Shown: piece after piece, positions 26,045-36,619 of the stretch | How positions within the stretch are numbered: the stretch's first letter is position 1 | Layout: each line of letters starts with the position of its first letter | Source of the DNA: Deltaproteobacteria bacterium | Lineage (GTDB): Bacteria; Myxococcota_A; UBA796; CAJQPC01 | Length of the DNA: 64,000 bases | Reading direction: 5' to 3' | Assembly: GCA_016717595.1 (NCBI GenBank) | Contig: JADKFE010000030.1 | Coordinates: 39,297-103,296 of the forward strand | Program-made: the position numbers and the translations under genes | The notes under the pieces: generated by a model | What the model saw: the letters and a program-made list of their open reading frames with translations, nothing else | The model's database searches: none | What the model was told of the DNA's origin: nothing

Positions 26045-26683
26045 CTAGACCACCCGGTCTACGGCCTCGACGAGCTCCGCCACCGACGACATGCCGCCGA
26101 CGCCGACGTCACCGCAGGCCAGACGTTTTGAGACGGGGCCGACGAGGTGGATGTGGGGGCAGCTCGGCCCGCCGAAGTGGGAGAGGTACGCCTCGGGGAG
26201 CCGCACGTTGGGCAGCGCCGCGCCCTCGACGCCGTGATCTTCGAGCAAGGTGCGCAGGTGGCGGGCGGTCTGGGGGCTCTCCCACATCAGGGTGTTCATC
26301 GCCGGGGCGAGCACGATCGGGCGCGGGTGCTCCCAGGCGCGAAAGACGCAGGTGAGCAGGTTGTCGGAGAGGCCCAGGGCGAGCTTGCCCAGGGTGTGGG
26401 CGTCCAGGGGCGCGATCAGGAGCCGCTCTGCCCAAGCGCGCAGCTCAATGTGCAGGACCGGGTCGTCTCGGCGCCAGCGGCCATCTTGGTGGCTGTCAAA
26501 ACGCCACTCGTCGGCGTCGGTGTGGAGCACCCCCGCGGGCAGGCTCGCCGGATCAAAAAAGCGCAGGGCCGAGCCCGTCGCCATCGCCCGGACCTCATGC
26601 CCGGCGTCGATGAGCGCGGCGACGAGCTCGGGAGCACGAATCGCGGCGACGGATCCAGTCACGCCGAGGAGCACACGGGCCAT
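26045..26683 (-). CDS. Monofunctional phosphopantothenoylcysteine decarboxylase (AtHAL3-like flavoprotein)
   Basis: FMN-binding HFCD-family enzyme, 212 residues, predicted to decarboxylate 4'-phosphopantothenoylcysteine to 4'-phosphopantetheine in CoA synthesis. Seen: LGVTGSVAAIRAPEL (FMN loop), catalytic His78 in VLHIELRAWAE, APLDAHTLGKLALGLSDNLLT, the substrate clamp APAMNTLMW (126-134) and the redox Cys190 in SKRLACGDVGVGGM. The His, PAMN and ACGD motifs together favour PPC decarboxylase over the LanD/EpiD peptide decarboxylases of the same family. It lacks the CoaB synthetase half of the usual bacterial fusion and resembles the free-standing plant/animal type. ATG at 26681-26683 with AAGGA upstream. 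It ends six bases past the ABC ATPase, convergently. Confidence 0.85.
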   Translation of the reverse strand: MARVLLGVTGSVAAIRAPELVAALIDAGHEVRAMATGSALRFFDPASLPAGVLHTDADEWRFDSHQDGRWRRDDPVLHIELRAWAERLLIAPLDAHTLGKLALGLSDNLLTCVFRAWEHPRPIVLAPAMNTLMWESPQTARHLRTLLEDHGVEGAALPNVRLPEAYLSHFGGPSCPHIHLVGPVSKRLACGDVGVGGMSSVAELVEAVDRVV

Positions 26684-26742
26684 TGGTCCTTCCTTCCTCG
26701 GGAGGGTATTCCCCAAGACCCCACTCGACCAGCGAAGGCCCC

Positions 26743-27942
26743 ATGACCGCCGCGCCCGCCGCTCCCCCCGCGCCGTCCGCCGCCCGCACCCTGGGCCCCC
26801 TCGTCGTGCTCTACGTCGGCAGCGGCCTCCCGTACGGCGTCGTGAACGAGCTCGCCCCGGCTTGGCTGATCACCGAGGGCGCGTCCTTAGAGACCGTGGG
26901 CCTCGCCACCCTGCTGGGCTTGCCGTGGACGCTCAAGCCGCTGTGGGCCCCCGCCGTAGACCGTTTTGGCCGCGCCGGGGCCTGGGTGAGCGGGGCCTTG
27001 GCCCTCGTCGGCCTTTGTTGCCTCGCCCTGCCCGGCCTGCCCATGGGCCCCGCCGCCGCCGCGGTGCTGCTGTTGATGGCGACCGCCAGCGCCACCCAAG
27101 ACATCGCCGTAGACGGGCACGCCGCCGCCGTCACCCCGCCCGCGCTTCAAGGCCGGCTCAACGGCGCCCGGGTCGCCGCCTGGCGCGGGGCCGTGCTCCT
27201 CGTCGGCGGCGGCGGCGTGGCGTTGGCGCCTACCCTTGGTTTCCCGATGATCTACGGGCTCTGCGCCGCGGCGTGTTTTGCCCTGGCCGCCTTCGCCTTC
27301 GTCTTGCCCGCCCGGCCACGCCCAGAGTCAGAGTCCCTGAACTACTGGGGCGCCCTCCTCCACTGGGTTCAGCGGCCCGGCGGCGTGGTCATGGTGGCGT
27401 TTGTGCTGCTGTACAAGCTCGGCGACGCCGCGCTCTCGCCGATGGTGAAGCCGTTCTGGATCCACAACGGCATGACCTTGACCGAGCTGGGCCTGTTCTC
27501 GACGAGCCTCGGCGCCGGGCTCACCGTGCTCGGCGCCTTGGTGGGCGGCGAGATCTGCACCCGGGCGGGGCTGTGGCCGAGCTTGTTGGGCCTCGGGCTC
27601 ATCCAGGCCGTCACCAATCTGGGCTACGCGGCGGCGGCGGCCTTCCCCAGCCGCGAGGCGGTCATGGCGGCGAGCGTCGGCGAGAGCCTCGGCCAAGGTT
27701 TAGGCACCGCCGCCACCCTGACTCTGCTCATGCGACTGTGTGAGGGGGAGCAGACCGCCACCCGCTTCGCTCTGCTCACGGCCTTGGCGGGCCTCACCCG
27801 CGTGTTGGCCGGCGCGGTGAGCGGCTACGGCGCGGCCTCGCTGGGCTACACCCCCTACTTTGTGCTGACCTTCGCTCTGGCCTTGCCCGCGCTGACGCTC
27901 CTGCCCGCGCTGCGGCGGCGGCTGCACGAGCCAAGCCGCTGA
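26743..27942 (+). CDS. AmpG-like MFS transporter
   Basis: A 399-residue, 12-helix major facilitator of the AmpG/acetyl-CoA-transporter branch: SGLPYGVVNELAPAWL in the first helix region, TLKPLWAPAVDRFGR (loop 2-3 signature) and SATQDIAVDGHA in helix 4, all typical of AmpG-type permeases that import muropeptides or move acyl-CoA-like substrates. It starts at an ATG preceded by AAGG, 60 bases from the divergent decarboxylase start. Given the PBP a few kilobases away, peptidoglycan recycling is attractive but inferred; no AmpC/AmpD neighbours are seen. Confidence 0.78.
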   Translation: MTAAPAAPPAPSAARTLGPLVVLYVGSGLPYGVVNELAPAWLITEGASLETVGLATLLGLPWTLKPLWAPAVDRFGRAGAWVSGALALVGLCCLALPGLPMGPAAAAVLLLMATASATQDIAVDGHAAAVTPPALQGRLNGARVAAWRGAVLLVGGGGVALAPTLGFPMIYGLCAAACFALAAFAFVLPARPRPESESLNYWGALLHWVQRPGGVVMVAFVLLYKLGDAALSPMVKPFWIHNGMTLTELGLFSTSLGAGLTVLGALVGGEICTRAGLWPSLLGLGLIQAVTNLGYAAAAAFPSREAVMAASVGESLGQGLGTAATLTLLMRLCEGEQTATRFALLTALAGLTRVLAGAVSGYGAASLGYTPYFVLTFALALPALTLLPALRRRLHEPSR

Positions 27943-28109
27943 TCCCCATCAAGAAAACTGCCGAGACGCCCGGGCTCGATGACTCCTTCTAGGGCGGAAT
28001 GCCTGGGCCAAGACGCCCGCAGACCCGGCCCCACGGCCAGTCCCAGCCCTCCCCAAAACGTGGCTTCCTGCTACATTGGGCGCCTGTCCCCTCCCCCATC
28101 GAGGCCACG

Positions 28110-31100
28110 ATGCGCTTCACCCTGCTCGCCCCGTCTCTCCTGCTCGCCTTGGCGGCCTGCGTGCCGACAAACCCCAAGAGCGACGACGTCGAGGACAGCG
28201 CCACCGACACTCTGGGCGCCCCCGCCGAAGACGAAGACAACGACGGCTTCTTGAGCCACCTCGCCGGCGGCTCGGACTGTGACGACGAAGACGCCAGCAT
28301 CAACCCCGCCGCCGACGAGCTCTGTGACGGCGTCGACAACAACTGTGACGGCTCCATCGACGACGGCCTCTCCGTGTCGTATTGGGCCGACGGCGACAGC
28401 GACGGCTTCGGCGCGGGCGAGCCCCTCATCACCTGCGAGCCCCCGGGCGCGGGCTGGGCCACGGTCGAGGGCGACTGTGACGACGCCGACCCGCTGGCCT
28501 TCCCCGGCGCCGACGTCGCCTGTGAAGACGCCGACAAGAACTGCGACGGCCTCGCCGACAACGTCGACTCCGACGCCGATGGCTTCGCGGGCTGCGAGGA
28601 GTGTGACGACACCCAGTCGGGCACCTTCCCCGGCGCCGTCGAGACCTGTGACGCCGTCGATCAAGACTGTGATGGGGACATCGACGAGGAGGCCGCTGAC
28701 GCCTTGATCTGGCGCCAAGACAACGACGGCGACAGCTTCGGCGATCCGTCCGTCACCCTGGCCGCTTGCGAGCAGCCAGAGGGCTACGTCAGCGACGACG
28801 CCGACTGTGATGACTCCGACGCGACGATCTCCCCCGACGGCGTCGAGGTCTGTGACGGCTTAGACAACAACTGTGACGGCACCATCGACGGCGAGGGCGC
28901 CACCGGCACGCGGATGTGGTACGCCGACGCCGACGGCGACGGCTACGGAGACGTCAACAGCACCGCCGACTCCTGCGAGCAGCCCTCGGGCTTCGTGCTC
29001 GACAGCACTGACTGTGACGACACAAACGCCGACGTGAGCCCGGGCGCCATCGACACCCCCTACGACGGCTTTGACGCCGACTGCTCGGGAGGCTCGGACA
29101 ACGACGCCGACCAAGACGGCTATGACAGCGACGCCTACGGCGGCCTCGACTGTGACGACACCGACGCCGCCGTGAGCCCCAGCGCCGCCGAGGTCTACTA
29201 CGATGGCCTCGACGCCGACTGTGACGGAAAGAGCGATCACGACGCCGACCAAGACGGCTACGACACCCTCGCCTCTGGCGGTGCGGACTGTGACGACACC
29301 ACCGCGAGCGCCTACCCCTGGCGCGGCGGAGACCTACTACGACGGCGTAGACGCCAACTGTGACGGCGAGAGCGACTACGACGCCGACGGCGATGGGCAC
29401 GACACCCTGGCCTCTGGCGGCACCGACTGTGACGACACCACCGCCGCCGTGAGCCCCGACGCCACGGAGACCTACTACGACGGCGTAGACGCCGACTGTG
29501 ACGGATCCAGCGACTACGACGCCGACCAAGACGGCCACCTCAGCGACGTGTATGGCGGCGCGGACTGCGACGACACGACCGCGAGCGTGAGCCCCGCCGC
29601 CACAGAGACCTATTACGACGGTCTCGATCAGAACTGCGACGGCGAGAGCGACTACGACGCCGACCAAGACGGCTTTGAGAGCGAGGCCTGGGGCGGCGCG
29701 GACTGTGACGACACGACCGCGAGCGTGAACCCTGGCGTGTCCGACGCGGTGTATGACGGTGTTGACGCCGACTGCGACGGCGGGAGCGACTACGACGCCG
29801 ACGGCGACGGCTTTGACAGCGACCTCTACGGCGGTGAGGACTGCGACGACAGCAAAGCCAGCGTCAGCCCCGACGCCCGGGAGACCTACTACGACGGCCT
29901 CGACGCCGACTGCGACGGCGAGAGCGATTATGACGCCGACGGCGACGGCTTTGAGAGCGACAGCTACGGCGGCGACGACTGTGACGACGCCGACGCCGAC
30001 ATCTCCCCCGCGGCCATCGAGCTCCCCGGCGACGGCCTCGACCAGAACTGCGAGGGCAACGACGGCCCCATCGTGCAGCTCTCCGACACCAGCGGCGTCG
30101 TCGTGGCGCTGGAGGGCTACGCCACAGACTCCACCGTCGATCTTCTCGTCACGAACGGGGGCGAAGGCAGCCTCTTGTGGGAGGCTGAGGCCGATGAGTC
30201 CTGGGTGACCCTGTCCGACACGAGCGGGGCCGGGGGCGACGCGCTGTTGATCGGCGCGGACGCCGCGGGGCTCACCGCGGGCAGCTACACCGCCACGGTC
30301 ACGGTCACCGAGGCCACGGGCGGCCTCGACACACAGACCTTGGCCCTCACCCTCCACGTCGCCGAGACCTTCGAGGGAGAGGTCACCACGAGCATCGTGC
30401 GTGACGCCAACGGGGACGTCGCCGAGATGACCGACCCTCTGGGCGTTGAGTTCAACCTCAGCCGCGACGCCGCGGGCCGCGTCACGGAGATGAGCGCCTC
30501 CTCAGGCGAAACCGTCACGATCGAGTACGATGAGGTCGGCCAGCCCACCACCTATGAGACCGACGAGGGCGCGCTAAAGCTCGCCTGGACGATCGACGGC
30601 GGCGTCGACAAGATCACCTGGCCCGACGCCTCCGTCACCGATTACACCTGGGACAGCTCGGGCCGGGTGAGCGCCGTCACCCTGCCCAGCGGCGACACCT
30701 TGAGCTACGGTTACACCAGCTCCAAGTCGCTGCAGCCCGACCGTGTGGTGTCCTCCGCCGCCGGAACGGTCACGATGACCTATGACAAGGATGGTCGGGT
30801 AAAGACTCGCAGCACGCCGCGCTCCAAGTCGACCTGGACCTACGACAGCGTCACCGGCAAGCCCGCGTCGATCACCCACACCGACAGCAGGAGCGTGACC
30901 ACCCTCGCCTTGGCCTACACCTACAACAGCCGAGGCCTCATCAGCACACGGTCGCTCACGGACAAGCTGGGCACGACGACGCTGAGCTACACCTACGACG
31001 GCAACGGGCGGCTCAGCGCCGTCACCTCCAGCGACGGCGGCACCGTCGCCTACACCTACGATGAGTCGGGCAACCGCGCGACGATGAGCCTGGATGGCGA

Positions 31101-34100
31101 GACCACGAGCTACCTCGTCGACAGCGACGACCGGCTGCTGCAGGCCGGCGACGAGGTGTTTGAGTACGATGAGGCCGGGCGCCTCACCCGACGCCTCAGC
31201 CCCGAGGCGGACATCTACTACACCTGGGACGCCTTCGGGCGGCTCATCGAGGTAGACGACGGCGTAGATGTCGTACAGTACACCTACGCCGGGAACGGCG
31301 CGCGGCTCACCCGCACCCACGACGGCGTGACGACGCGGTATTACCACGATCTCAGCCTCTTCTTGCCCCGGCTGCACGAGGCCGAGATCGACGATGGATC
31401 CAGCGTCTCGGTCGCGAGCTTTGTGTGGGCGGGCGGCAGCTTGGCCTATGTGCAGGTTGACACGACGGGCTACGCCACCTTGGCCGACCACGCGGGCAGC
31501 GTGCTCGGGCTCACCAGCGCCTCCGTCACCCAAGCGGTGCGGTTTGACTCCTTCGGCGCCCCTGAAGAGACGCCGAGCCTCGACGACCCCTTCTTGTGGA
31601 TGGGCTTCACCGGCGAAGAGACCGACCCGGTCACCGGCCTCGTCTACCTGCGTGACCGGTATTACGACCCGCGCCTGGGCCGCTTCCTCTCCCCCGACAG
31701 CGCGTCCCCCGACCCGCTCCAGCCCGAGAGCTGGAACAGCTACGTCTACTGTGAGAACGACCCGCTCAACTTTATTGACCCCACCGGAGACGTCGATTGG
31801 GGCACCTTCGGCGGCGGCCTGATGAGCGTCGCGGGCGGCATCGCGGGCATGATCGCCCTGGCGGCGGCGGGTCCGGCCGTCGGGGTCGGCGGGGCGCTCG
31901 TCCTGGGGTACATCGCGATGTCCTCAGCGTCGAGCATCGGCTTCGGCGTCGCCCAGATCGCGGGCGGCCTCGCGGCGCCGGACGGCACGAAGGTCGAGAT
32001 CCCCGGCGGGTTCTTGGAGACCCTCGGCGCGGCGATCAAGATGAACATGACCGATGAGAACAACAAGGCTGGCGTCGAGGCGGTCATCAAGGCCATCGAC
32101 ATCGCCCTCGGCCTCGCCATCCCCGGCCCGGACAAGCTCGTCGGTCTGTCGGACAAGCTCATCAAACAGCTCGAGGCCCTCGACAAGCTGTCCAAACTAA
32201 AGGACGCCGTAGACTGGACCGCGAAGTACCAAGAGGTCATGGACCGTCTCAAGAAGGAGAACCCCGAGGCCTGGAAGATCCTCAATGAGCGCCGCGAGTA
32301 CCCGCCGCGTATCCCCGCCGACGACGAGCGCGGCGGCGTGTACATCAACGCCACGGCCACGGTGCTCGCAGATCTCACACAGATCGACGGCGCCGCCGTA
32401 GACCCGGCGACGGGCCAGCTCGTGCTGCATGGGCGCGACGGCGGCGTCACCGTCGAGGGCATCGACGGCGACATGCTCTACACCGCCTTGCAGTGGCTCT
32501 ACGACAGCGCGTACTCCGGCAGCTTCGTCGCCCCCGGCGTCACCATCGAGAACGATCTGGTGCCCCCAGAGGAGCCCACGCCGCCCACGAGCGACGACGT
32601 CTACCACGGCGTCGGCTACTTCGGCGGCATCGAGTACACCGAGGCGGGCTTCGCGGCGTTTGAGGCCGACCGTATGCTCAAGAGCCTCAACCTCGGCGTA
32701 GACTCCAACGACACGTCGATCGAGTACGACTGGCTCAGCGACTACGTCACCGACTACGAGTCCTGCGTCGCCATCGAGGAGGACTTCTACGACGGCAGCT
32801 CCCCCGCGGGCTGGGTGCGGTTCTGGATTGAGCCCGACCAGATGATCCTCACTGAAGACGCGAGCCGGGACGCCCTTGAGTTCACCACGTCTACGATGCA
32901 CATCCAGTACGAAGACCAGACCGACACGCTCCAGCGCTGGCCCTCCTATGACTACTGGACGACGATGTTGACCGACAACTACGACGGCATCGCCGAGCAC
33001 GTCGAGTCTTGGGAAGACCTGCGCACGGCCTCAAAGTTTGTCGCCGTGGCGTATTGGCTCTACGAGAGCGAGCTGTACAAGACGCTTGACTGGGCGCAGA
33101 TCAACAGCGTCGAAGAGGAGGTCTACGACACGCCCTGGTGGACGCTTGAGGGTGAGGTCACCTCCACCTTTGTGTACAATGGCACGCCGCAGACCCAGAC
33201 CCACAAAGGCGGCGCCAGCCTCTCCACCTTCGGCCACGGCTATTATGCCGACTCGACGGGTGATGTGCAGGCCGACTGGGACGCCGTGCTGGGTGACCGC
33301 CCCAGCGACGAGGACAGCTCGTGGACGGTGGAGTACCCCGACGGTGAGACCGGCGTGGCCGTGGCCCTGCCGCTGTCTCGGGTGCCGATGCCCGGCGGCG
33401 CGCGGGAGAGCGTCGTCGACCTCCGCGGCCCCGGCGTTGGAGAGCTGCCCCTTGAGCTGCGCCGCACCTACTCGTCTGTCGCAGCCCAGGCCGGGCGCGA
33501 CATGGGCCTCGGCGCGGGCTGGTCGGTGGTGCCGTACTCGGCTCGCCCCTCTGAGATGCTCACCAAACCCGGCACGTTTGACGTCCCCTATGTGCTCGAC
33601 GTGATGGACCACCTCACCGGCGCCGAGCTTCGGTTTGAGTACACCGGCTGGGACGGCTCAGACGCGATCTTCACCCTTGAAGGCCGCCAAGACCGCATTC
33701 GCCTCGACAGCTCGGGTTATTACACCTGGAGCCAGCACGGCCATCGCACCGTCGAGTTTGACGCTGAGGGCCGGGTGCAGTCCGTGCTTGACCGCGCAGG
33801 GAACTCGCTGACGTACACCTGGACCGGCGACGAGCTCGACCTCATCGAGCACAGCGGCGGCCACAGCGTCACCTTGACCTGGGACAGCGCCGGTCGCCTC
33901 AAAGGCGCGAGCACCGACTCTGGCTGGACCGTGTCGTATGGCCTCGACAGCGACGACCGCTTGAACCGTGTGACCGATCTCGGCGGGCAGGTCTGGCGCA
34001 TCGGCTACGACGACGCGGGCCTCTACGACAGCCTCGTCTCCCCCGACGGCGATGAGCTCTGGTCGGCGGAGTACGACAGCTACGGCCGCCTGCTCAGCGA

Positions 34101-35061
34101 GACGAGCTTTGGCCGTGAGACGGCGCTGGCCCCGTCGATGCTCGACGGCACGCTCTTGAGCCTCGATGAGACCGGCGTCGGCTCCTTGGTGACGTTTGAC
34201 GAGTCCGGGCGTCTCACGTCGCTCATCGACGGCGAAGGCGGCGAGTGGTCGATGACCTGGGACGACGCGGGCCTGCTCACCGAGCTGACCGACGCCTTGG
34301 GCAACGCCCAGACCGTCGAGTACAATGACTACGACCTGCCCTGGATCCTCACCGACGCTGAAGGCGGCGAGACGGCCTTGTACTGGACCTGGATCGGAGA
34401 GCTCCCAGCGCTCTACGCCTACTCGCGGCCCGACGGCGAGGCGTTTTATCTGGCACGCGACACAGACGGAAACGTCACCACGATCTACGGCGCCACCCTG
34501 AGCCTCGCCAGCGACGGCAGCCTCAGCGGCCTGAGCGTCGGCAGCGCCGTACAGACGATGTCCTGGACGAGCGACGGCCAGCTCAGCGCCTGGACCAAAG
34601 GCTCGCTGAGCATGACCTTGACCTACAACAGCGACGGCCAGCTTCAGACGATGACCGATCTCCTCGGCGCCAGCCGCAGCTACAGCTACGACAGCGCCGG
34701 GCGCCTGAGCACGATGACCTCGGCCGAGGGGGTGAGCCTCAGCTACACCTACGACGCCGACCATCCCCTGCTCTACAGCACGATCTCCCAAGGCTCAACC
34801 GTCGTGGGCACCTTCGAGTACGACAGCCTGGGACGGATGATCGCCGCCGGGGACGCCCTGGGCAACGAGCTCGCCTGGACGTATGGCGACGACGGGCTGT
34901 TGAGCGCCGCGGAGGACGCCGAGGGCGGGCTCATGGTCTACAGCCGCGACGCCGCGGGCCGGGTCACCGCCGCCGAGGGCTCGTGGGGCCTCAACCGCTC
35001 TTGGACCTACGACGACGCCGGCCGCGTGACGTCGAGCACCCGCGCCGTGGTCTTGCCCTGA
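28110..35061 (+). CDS. Giant lipoprotein: MopE-like repeats, BACON-like domain, two Rhs/YD modules
   Basis: About 2316 residues when one extra C near 29317 is ignored (the frame changes there, but the repeat pattern continues exactly). Order: signal peptide with lipobox ALAAC (Cys17); twelve ~45-residue Asp/Cys-rich repeats (about 55-653) starting DCDD; a BACON-like beta domain (about 654-750, SLLWEAEADESWVTLSDTSG); YD/Rhs repeats (about 763-1160) ending in the Rhs core motif (GRFLSPDSASPDPLQPES, PLNFIDPTG, to about 1228); a ~510-residue middle region with a hydrophobic stretch; a second Rhs-like entry (VDLRGPGVGELPLELRRTYSS, MGLGAGWSV, about 1770-1816); more YD repeats to an abrupt end without a second core. 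Predicted lipid-anchored and calcium-binding. No immunity-like gene follows. Confidence 0.82.
28273..30070 (+). repeat. Twelve MopE-like Asp/Cys-rich protein repeats
   Basis: Coding repeats of about 45 residues. Repeats 1-4 are of the Cys-rich kind with E-x-C-D-x-x-D-N-N-C-D-G; repeats 5-12 replace the first of these cysteines, mostly by ETYYDGLDADCDG, and then carry DADQDG or DADGDG. The D-x-D-x-D-G loops resemble calcium-binding loops of thrombospondin type 3/EF-hand style. At DNA level neighbouring copies share long identical tracts (GACTGTGACGACAC, TACTACGACGG), the kind of region prone to recombination and assembly collapse. Confidence 0.85.
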
Positions 35062-35124
35062 GCGGCCCCTGTTCCCCAAGCGCACGCCGGGTTAAGGCGG
35101 CTTCCCCTTCTGAACGGAAGCCTC

Positions 35125-36597
35125 ATGGACGCCGCCCTCACCCCCCGCGCCAAAGACTACTCCCAGTGGTACCTCGACGTCATCAGCTCAGCGCAGCTCG
35201 CTGACTACTCGCCGGTCAAGGGCAGCATGGTGCTTCGGCCCCACGGCTACGCCATCTGGGACGGGATGCGCACGGATCTCGACCGGCGCTTCAAGGAGAC
35301 GGGGCACGTCAACGCCTACTTCCCCTTGTTTATCCCCGTGAGTTTCCTCTCCAAAGAGGCCGAGCACGTCGAGGGCTTCGCCAAGGAGTGCGCCGTCGTC
35401 ACCCACCACCGCCTGCGCGCGGCGGTCGGCGGCGGCGTTGAGCCCGATCCCGCCTCCAAGCTTGAGGAGCCCCTCGTCGTGCGGCCCACCTCGGAGACGA
35501 TCATCTGGCACATGTACGGCCAGTGGATTCAGTCTTGGCGTGACCTGCCGATCCTCATCAACCAGTGGGCCAACGTCGTGCGCTGGGAGATGAAGACCCG
35601 CCCCTTCTTGCGCACCGCGGAGTTCCTGTGGCAAGAGGGCCACACCGCCCACGCCAGCCGCGACGAGGCCGTCGAGGAGGCCCGCCGGATGCTCGGCGTG
35701 TACTCCGACTTCGCCCGGGAGTTCTTGGCCATCCCCGTCATCCCCGGCGTGAAGTCGGCGTCTGAACGTTTCGCGGGCGCGGTGGACACCTACACCATCG
35801 AGGCGCTCATGCAGAACGGCTGGGCGCTCCAGGCCGGCACCTCCCACTTCTTGGGCCAGAACTTCGCCAAGGCCTTCGACGTCACCTTCCAAGACGCCGA
35901 CGGCAGCCGCAGCCACGTCTGGGCGACGTCGTGGGGCGTGTCCACCCGCCTCGTCGGCGCGGTGATCATGGTGCACAGCGACGACACCGGCCTCGTCTTG
36001 CCCCCCACCGTCGCCCCGATTCAGGTGGTCGTCACGCCGATCTGGAAGAGCGACGCCGAGAAGGAGTCCACCTTGGCCTTCGCCCGCAAGGTGAAGGACG
36101 CCCTGCACCCCGCGGTGCGTGTGGTGCTCGACGAGCGCGACGGCGTGAAGCCCGGCGCCAAATACTTCGAGTGGGAGCGGAAAGGGGTGCCGTTGCGGCT
36201 GGAGATCGGCCCCCGGGACGTCGCCAACAACGCCGTCTTCGCCGCGTCACGCACCGGCGGCAAAAAGTTCGGCATGCCCTTCGACGGCCTCCTTGCTGCG
36301 GTGCAGCAAAAACTCGCCGACATTCAGACCGAGCTCTATGACCGCGCCTTGGCCCGCCGCACGGAGTCTACGCACCGCGTCTCCTCCTACGACGAGCTCA
36401 AGGAGCGCATCGAGGCCGGCGGCCTGTTCTTGGTGCCTTGGCACGACGACGCCGACTGGGAGGCCCGCATCAAGGAGGAGACCCGGGCGACCATCCGCTG
36501 TTACCCCATCGAGGGCCAAGACGAGGCCGTGGGCAAGACCTGCTTCGCCTCGGGCCGCCCGGCGACCCACATGGCGATCTTCGCCCGCGCCTACTGA
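35125..36597 (+). CDS. proS: Prolyl-tRNA synthetase, archaeal/eukaryotic type
   Basis: Charges tRNA-Pro with proline. The 490-residue class II enzyme begins with DYSQWYLDVISSAQLADY and shows motif 1 (PVKGSMVLRPHGYAIWD), motif 2 (KTRPFLRTAEFLWQEGHTAH, about 157-176) and motif 3 (GWALQAGTSHFLGQNF region and GVSTRLVGAVIMVHSD). The insertion editing domain of the long bacterial ProRS is absent; instead there is the anticodon-binding domain plus the C-terminal ~70-residue domain ending in aromatic AY, the hallmark of the short archaeal-type enzyme found in some bacteria. ATG at 35125 follows a GGAAG box. The giant lipoprotein ends 63 bases upstream. Confidence 0.95.
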   Translation: MDAALTPRAKDYSQWYLDVISSAQLADYSPVKGSMVLRPHGYAIWDGMRTDLDRRFKETGHVNAYFPLFIPVSFLSKEAEHVEGFAKECAVVTHHRLRAAVGGGVEPDPASKLEEPLVVRPTSETIIWHMYGQWIQSWRDLPILINQWANVVRWEMKTRPFLRTAEFLWQEGHTAHASRDEAVEEARRMLGVYSDFAREFLAIPVIPGVKSASERFAGAVDTYTIEALMQNGWALQAGTSHFLGQNFAKAFDVTFQDADGSRSHVWATSWGVSTRLVGAVIMVHSDDTGLVLPPTVAPIQVVVTPIWKSDAEKESTLAFARKVKDALHPAVRVVLDERDGVKPGAKYFEWERKGVPLRLEIGPRDVANNAVFAASRTGGKKFGMPFDGLLAAVQQKLADIQTELYDRALARRTESTHRVSSYDELKERIEAGGLFLVPWHDDADWEARIKEETRATIRCYPIEGQDEAVGKTCFASGRPATHMAIFARAY

Positions 36598-36619
36598 AGG
36601 CCCGCGCCGCTGCGCCCGA

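Noticed and set aside
26040..26355. Arg-rich C-terminal extension of the ABC ATPase
   Set aside because: It is antisense to the PPC decarboxylase and begins at a homopolymer where a one-base change restores the usual ATPase ending and stop at 26039.
27943..28109. Sigma-54 promoter ahead of the giant lipoprotein gene
   Set aside because: TGGC and TGCT occur near 28055, but the distance between the GG and GC elements does not fit the consensus.
28273..30070. DNA repeats resembling a CRISPR array
   Set aside because: Spacing is about 135 bases with degenerate copies in a single reading frame; they are coding repeats with conserved amino acids, not direct repeats with unique spacers.
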